Below are positions 56,543 to 63,009 of a stretch of DNA of 63,009 bases, piece by piece. Where the stretch lies: contig CALPRQ020000020.1 of NCBI GenBank assembly GCA_943326015.2, forward strand, positions 1 through 63,009, read 5' to 3'. This stretch comes from Chitinophaga pinensis (GTDB lineage Bacteria > Pseudomonadota > Gammaproteobacteria > Burkholderiales > Burkholderiaceae_C). How positions within the stretch are numbered: position 1 is the first letter of the stretch; every line of letters starts with the position of its first letter. The position numbers were made by a program, and so were the translations under genes. The notes beneath the pieces are model-generated. The model ran no database searches. It was not told where the DNA came from and saw only the letters and a list, made by a program, of their open reading frames with translations.

Positions 56543-56568
56543 AAAACCGCCACCAGGCGGTTTTTTTT
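56543..56568 (+). terminator. Rho-independent terminator after the Ala/Pro-rich lipoprotein gene
   Basis: ACCGCC (56546-56551) pairs with GGCGGT (56556-56561) around an ACCA loop, flanked by AAAA and a run of eight T. Confidence 0.9.
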
Positions 56569-56588
56569 CGCCCTGTGCCTGGGGGCAC

Positions 56589-56617
56589 AAAAAAACGGCT
56601 CCTGCAAGGGAGCCGTT
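56589..56617 (-). terminator. Rho-independent terminator after bamC
   Basis: On the minus strand AACGGCTCC and GGAGCCGTT form a 9-bp stem with a 6-base loop, ending in a run of T. It lies 21 bases after the bamC stop and faces the lipoprotein terminator tail-to-tail. Confidence 0.9.
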
Positions 56618-56638
56618 GTGCTGGGGGCCGGAAACGAA

Positions 56639-57775
56639 TTATTTCAGGTCGTCAGCCAGCAGTTGCAGGATCTTCCTGGCCGGGGCCGAGTTGTCCGGCT
56701 GGCCCGCGGCGTCGAGCACCGACACGCTGCTCTGGGCGGCCGCGCTGCTGACCTTGATGCGGTAGCGCTGCGGCTTGGCGTCCTCGGCCTTGGCGCCAAA
56801 CAGGCTGGCGAAGAAGCCGGGCTTGTCCTTGCCGGCGTCCGCTTCGCTGGGCACATAGCGCACGAAGTAGACACCCTGCGTGCGGTCGCGGTCCTCGACC
56901 GTGAAGCCGGTGCGGTCCAGCGCCAGGCCGACGCGGCGCCAGGCGCGGTCGAAGCCCTCGCTGACCTGCAGCACGGACAGACCGTCGACGCTCGAAACCT
57001 TGCTGGCCTGGGGCTGGGTGCCGGCTGCCAGCACGGCCTTGGCCTGCTCGGGCGAGGTGCCGAGCTTGAGCATCAGGCGGCGCAGGAACTCGGCCTCGAG
57101 TTCGGGGTCGGACGGACGCTGCTGCCAGGCCGTCGTCTCCTTCTTGTCGCTGGTGTAGACCTCCTGCATGCCGCGATGGCTGACGTAGATCTCGCTGCCG
57201 CCCTGGGCATTGCGTTCGATGCGGGTGCGGAACTTGTCGCGCTCGCCGGTTGAGTACAGGCCGTCGAAGACCTTGCCGATGGTCGAGCGGATCACGTCCT
57301 GCGGGATCTTGGCGCGGTTTTCGTTCCACTCGGTTTCCATGATGCCGAGCTTTTCCTGCTCCAGCGCCAGGTTGAAGCCGCTTTCCTCCCAGAAGGACTT
57401 GAGCGGCTCCCAGAGCTTCTCGGGCGCGCGGTCGATCACCAGCCAGCGCTGGCTGCCGGCGCGCTCGATGCGCAGGTCGGATTTGACTGGAGCCTCAGCG
57501 ACGCCAGCCGTGACCTGGGCCGCTTTCGGTGCCTGCATGCTGGAGGCCGTGACCGAAGCCCCCGGCGCCACATAGCGCGTCTCGCGGCTGAGCTGGGTCA
57601 GGTCGGGCGGCACTTCGAGGGTGCTGACCTTCCTGGCGCTGCGGTAGTCGATCTTTTCCTCTTCCAGCACGGAGCAGCCGACGGCGGCTACTGCCGTCAG
57701 GCCGATGATCGTCCAGCGCGCGCAGGCGAGAACAGGGCGAAAGTCGGCGGTGCGCGTTTGCGGCTTCTTGATCAT
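56639..57775 (-). CDS. bamC: Outer-membrane assembly lipoprotein BamC (NlpB/DapX)
   Basis: A 378-residue lipoprotein of the BAM complex that inserts beta-barrel proteins in the outer membrane. The signal ends in a lipobox-like LTAVAAVGC, so the cysteine of GCSVLEEEKIDYRSA starts the mature protein. The BamC unstructured lid region (IDYRSARKVSTLEVPPDLTQ) is conserved, followed by two helix-grip domains (WLVIDRAPEKLWEPLKSFWE and VSEGFDRAWRRVGLALDRTG). It lies 50 bases after dapA, the classic dapA-bamC pairing. Confidence 0.92.
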   Translation of the reverse strand: MIKKPQTRTADFRPVLACARWTIIGLTAVAAVGCSVLEEEKIDYRSARKVSTLEVPPDLTQLSRETRYVAPGASVTASSMQAPKAAQVTAGVAEAPVKSDLRIERAGSQRWLVIDRAPEKLWEPLKSFWEESGFNLALEQEKLGIMETEWNENRAKIPQDVIRSTIGKVFDGLYSTGERDKFRTRIERNAQGGSEIYVSHRGMQEVYTSDKKETTAWQQRPSDPELEAEFLRRLMLKLGTSPEQAKAVLAAGTQPQASKVSSVDGLSVLQVSEGFDRAWRRVGLALDRTGFTVEDRDRTQGVYFVRYVPSEADAGKDKPGFFASLFGAKAEDAKPQRYRIKVSSAAAQSSVSVLDAAGQPDNSAPARKILQLLADDLK

Positions 57776-57825
57776 GGCTTGCGGTACTTGCTTGCGTTAT
57801 GCGCTTCGGGGTGGGGCTTTGGGCC

Positions 57826-58710
57826 TCAGAGCAGGCCGCTGGCGCGCAGCGCCGCTTCGACCACGGGCTCGCAGCCGGTCGACAGCCGGGTCATGGGCAG
57901 GCGCATCGCGTCGTTGCACAGGCCCAGGCGCTTCATGGCCCACTTGACGGGGATCGGGTTGGCCTCGACGAACAGCTGCTTGTGCACCGGCAGCAGCTGG
58001 AACTGGATTTCCATCGCGCGCTTGACGTCGCCAGCGATCGCCGCGACGCAGAGCTCGTGCATCAGGCGCGGCGCGATGTTGGCGGTCACGCTGACGTTGC
58101 CCTGGCCGCCCATCAGCATCAGGCCGACCGCGGTGGCGTCATCGCCCGAGTAGACCGAGAACGCGGCCGGGGTTTCCTTGATCAGCCATTGCGCGCGCTC
58201 GAGGTTGCCGGTGGCCTCCTTGATGCCGAAGATGCCCGGCAACTGGGCCAGGCGCAGCACGGTGTCGTGCAGCATGTCGGCGACAGCGCGGCCCGGCACG
58301 TTGTAGAGCATGATGGGCAGGTCGCCAGTGGCTTCGGCGATGGCCTTGAAATGCTGGTACTGGCCTTCCTGGGTCGGCTTGTTGTAGTAGGGCACGACCT
58401 GCAGCTGGCAGTCGGCACCGACCTTCTTCGCGAAGCGGGCGAGCTCGATCGCCTCGGCGGTCGAATTGGCACCGCAGCCGGCCAGGATGGGCACGCGGCG
58501 GGCGGCCTGCTCGACCGCGACGCGGATGATCTCGCAGTGCTCCTCGACGTTGACGGTCGGGGATTCGCCGGTGGTGCCGACCACGCCGATGCAGTCCGTG
58601 CCTTCGGCGATATGCCAGTCGATCAGCTTGCGCAGCGCGGCGTAATCGACGCTGCCGTCTTCGTGCATGGGAGTGACCAGGGCGACGATGCTGCCGGTGA
58701 TGGGTTTCAT
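57826..58710 (-). CDS. dapA: 4-hydroxy-tetrahydrodipicolinate synthase
   Basis: A 294-residue TIM-barrel aldolase that condenses pyruvate with aspartate semialdehyde in lysine and peptidoglycan precursor synthesis. The phosphate-like loop region [15 protein letters not shown], the catalytic tyrosine in [14 protein letters not shown] and the Schiff-base lysine in [13 protein letters not shown] are all present. [15 protein letters not shown] is the family start. It precedes bamC in a probable operon. Confidence 0.96.
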   Translation of the reverse strand: MKPITGSIVALVTPMHEDGSVDYAALRKLIDWHIAEGTDCIGVVGTTGESPTVNVEEHCEIIRVAVEQAARRVPILAGCGANSTAEAIELARFAKKVGADCQLQVVPYYNKPTQEGQYQHFKAIAEATGDLPIMLYNVPGRAVADMLHDTVLRLAQLPGIFGIKEATGNLERAQWLIKETPAAFSVYSGDDATAVGLMLMGGQGNVSVTANIAPRLMHELCVAAIAGDVKRAMEIQFQLLPVHKQLFVEANPIPVKWAMKRLGLCNDAMRLPMTRLSTGCEPVVEAALRASGLL

Positions 58711-58745
58711 GGGCGGAGTCTCGAGAGTTTTGAAGTTCGTCTTAC

Positions 58746-58751
58746 ATTCTA
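58746..58751 (-). promoter_or_regulatory. -10-like hexamer (TAGAAT) upstream of dapA, overlapping the methyltransferase stop
   Basis: On the minus strand TAGAAT (58751-58746) begins with the TAG stop codon of the methyltransferase gene. It would give a dapA leader of about 29 bases. No clear -35 is visible. Confidence 0.4.
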
Positions 58752-59360
58752 CCCAGCGCCGTGCAGGGCATGGCGGGGTGGCGCGGCGGCTTTGTCACCA
58801 GTCGTGACGGCGTCGGCGGCCGTGGCGGTTTCGCGCAGCGCGGCGATGCGCTGCACATAGCGCTCGGGATGATTCAGGAAACCATCCTCGTAGGCGACCA
58901 CGCGCAGGTCAGCGCAGGCCCGTAGCAGCTCGCCGGGCTGCAGCAGGAAGTCGGGCCGCGATGGCCGCCCGACACTGGCGTTGCCGTGGGCGAAGGTCTC
59001 GTAGATCAGCAGGCCGCCAGGCGCCAGGCTGGCCAGGATATGGGGCAGCAGCGGACGCCAGAGGTAGTTGGTGACGACCACCGCCTCGAACTCGCGGCCT
59101 TCCAGCGGCCAGGGGCCGTTTTCGAGATCGGCCTGCAGCGTGCGCACCCAGGGCGCGAGCTCGGCCAGACCGGCCAAGGCCTGCGCGTCGCGGTCAATCG
59201 CGGTTACCTGGTGGCCCTGTCGCATCAGCCAGCGGCTGTGCCGCCCATGGCCGCAGGCCAGGTCCAGCACGCGCGCGCCGCCCGGACGGTCGGGAACCAG
59301 ATGGCCCCAGCGGCGTACCCAGTCGGAGGGGGCTTGTGTCTCGTGCTCGATCTTGGTCAT
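58749..59360 (-). CDS. Class I SAM-dependent methyltransferase
   Basis: A 203-residue protein with a Rossmann methyltransferase fold. Motif I is [20 protein letters not shown], the acidic motif II is [11 protein letters not shown], and the post-motif region contains [20 protein letters not shown] followed by [13 protein letters not shown], resembling the TehB/UbiE-like small methyltransferases. The substrate cannot be told. The C-terminal 25 residues are Ala-rich. It starts 10 bases after the stop of the 41-residue peptide, with a TAGAAT hexamer just upstream of its ATG. Confidence 0.85.
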   Translation of the reverse strand: MTKIEHETQAPSDWVRRWGHLVPDRPGGARVLDLACGHGRHSRWLMRQGHQVTAIDRDAQALAGLAELAPWVRTLQADLENGPWPLEGREFEAVVVTNYLWRPLLPHILASLAPGGLLIYETFAHGNASVGRPSRPDFLLQPGELLRACADLRVVAYEDGFLNHPERYVQRIAALRETATAADAVTTGDKAAAPPRHALHGAG

Positions 59361-59367
59361 GGGCAGG

Positions 59368-59373
59368 ATTCTA
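59368..59373 (-). promoter_or_regulatory. -10-like hexamer (TAGAAT) 7 bases before the methyltransferase start
   Basis: On the minus strand TAGAAT (59373-59368) is followed by CCTGCCC and then the ATG at 59360. Its first three bases are the TAG stop of the 41-residue peptide gene. Confidence 0.4.
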
Positions 59374-59492
59374 GAGACAGGACCACATCAGGTCCGCCAG
59401 GTCGCGCATGAAGCCGGGCCGCAGGTAGAGCGAGAACACGCCCAGCAGCGCCAGCAGGCTGACGCTCCAGAGCAGGACGCGCTGCCAGTGCC

Positions 59493-59496
<4 letters not shown>
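59371..59496 (-). CDS. 41-residue single-pass membrane peptide coupled to the MFS gene
   Basis: A short frame encoding MRHWQRVLLWSVSLLALLGV and a further 21 residues ending LADLMWSCL. Residues 7-24 form a clear hydrophobic helix after a basic N-terminus. Its ATG overlaps the MFS transporter stop by four bases (ATGA on the minus strand), the same coupling seen between certain genes in this window, which argues that it is translated. No family is recognised. It could be an accessory peptide of the transporter. Confidence 0.6.
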
Positions 59497-62815
<3,319 letters not shown>

Positions 62816-62820
62816 TTTTT

Positions 62821-62850
62821 GCTGGTGCTGGTGCTGGTGCTGGTGCTGGC
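62821..62850 (+). repeat. Short tandem GCTGGT repeat after parE
   Basis: Four copies of GCTGGT plus a fifth variant (GCTGGC) start 6 bases after the parE stop. No gene is seen in this tract. Confidence 0.8.
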
Positions 62851-63009
62851 GTTGCGGCGTGAGCCGGACCGGCGGCCACCTCATGCTGGGGTACCAGAAA
62901 TCGGCGTCCACCCGCCCTGCCATCAATGCTTCCATGAAGCATGAGATCGGACCAGGTGATACCAATCTCCGACACTCCGATATGGATTGGCTGTCTGCCC
63001 TGCCATCAA
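62851..63009. other. Unassigned sequence to the window end, with a 13-base direct repeat
   Basis: No supported gene or RNA is seen. GCCCTGCCATCAA occurs at 62914-62926 and again at 62997-63009, where the window ends. The sequence might be the beginning of a repetitive or mobile element, but nothing identifies it. Confidence 0.4.

Overview
The window looks like one continuous piece of chromosome from a G+C-rich betaproteobacterium of the order Burkholderiales, probably close to Comamonadaceae. The evidence is gene content and order: pnp, a quinone oxidoreductase, tpiA, secG, tRNA-Leu and nuoA-N followed by a DUF2818 gene; thrB beside a BPSS1780-type membrane protein; a DUF2782 gene divergent from polA; and a Rieske oxygenase beside ispA-dxs. 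I see no prophage, insertion sequence, CRISPR array or rRNA operon. Coding density is high, and almost every long open frame opposite a real gene is a G+C-driven shadow.

Layout. 1-18066 (+): 3' end of pnp, quinone oxidoreductase, tpiA, secG, tRNA-Leu(GAG), then the complete 14-gene respiratory complex I operon and DUF2818. 18149-26468: two Nudix hydrolases flanking a glutamate dehydrogenase, a CobD/CbiB-like membrane protein, rsgA with an M48 protease, oligoribonuclease, and a phosphate transporter with its DUF47 partner. 26599-31653: a DEAD-box RNA helicase with a long leader and a zinc-binding-type (CZB) chemoreceptor preceded by an AT-rich stretch. 31731-34196: a UvrD-family helicase. 34223-41730 (-): a compact chemosensory operon (STAS protein, CheA, soluble PAS/poly-HAMP receptor, CheW, CheR, CheB) without cheY. 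42023-44575 (-): zinc-finger protein, BPSS1780-type membrane protein, homoserine kinase and DUF2782, with a predicted small RNA on the opposite strand. 44645-56522: polA, a LuxR-type regulator with a degenerate receiver, a Rieske oxygenase, ispA-dxs, an orphan TRAP binding protein, dut, slyD, a RoxA-like ribosomal oxygenase and an Ala/Pro-rich lipoprotein. 56589-60722 (-): bamC, dapA, a methyltransferase, a 41-residue membrane peptide and an MFS transporter. 60827-62815: parE, then an unassigned tail.

The genes are mostly housekeeping: respiration, isoprenoid precursors, DNA replication and topology, lysine and threonine synthesis, outer-membrane assembly and RNA turnover. Accessory character is concentrated in the two chemosensory loci. 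The soluble receptor of the che operon carries an Aer-like PAS domain, which suggests that the pathway senses redox or energy state. The missing cheY leaves its output unknown.

The main things to check are: (i) a small RNA candidate at about 42347-42421 with a good sigma70 promoter, two adjoining stem-loops and a U-run; (ii) a repeated arrangement in which a -10-like hexamer lies only 5-8 bases (once 11) upstream of a start codon with little or no Shine-Dalgarno sequence, suggesting leaderless mRNAs, including a palindrome shared by the divergent slyD and roxA genes; (iii) the CheY-less Aer-like chemosensory operon; and (iv) the LuxR-type regulator lacking the receiver acidic pair. All are inferences from sequence read by eye; no search or folding program was run.
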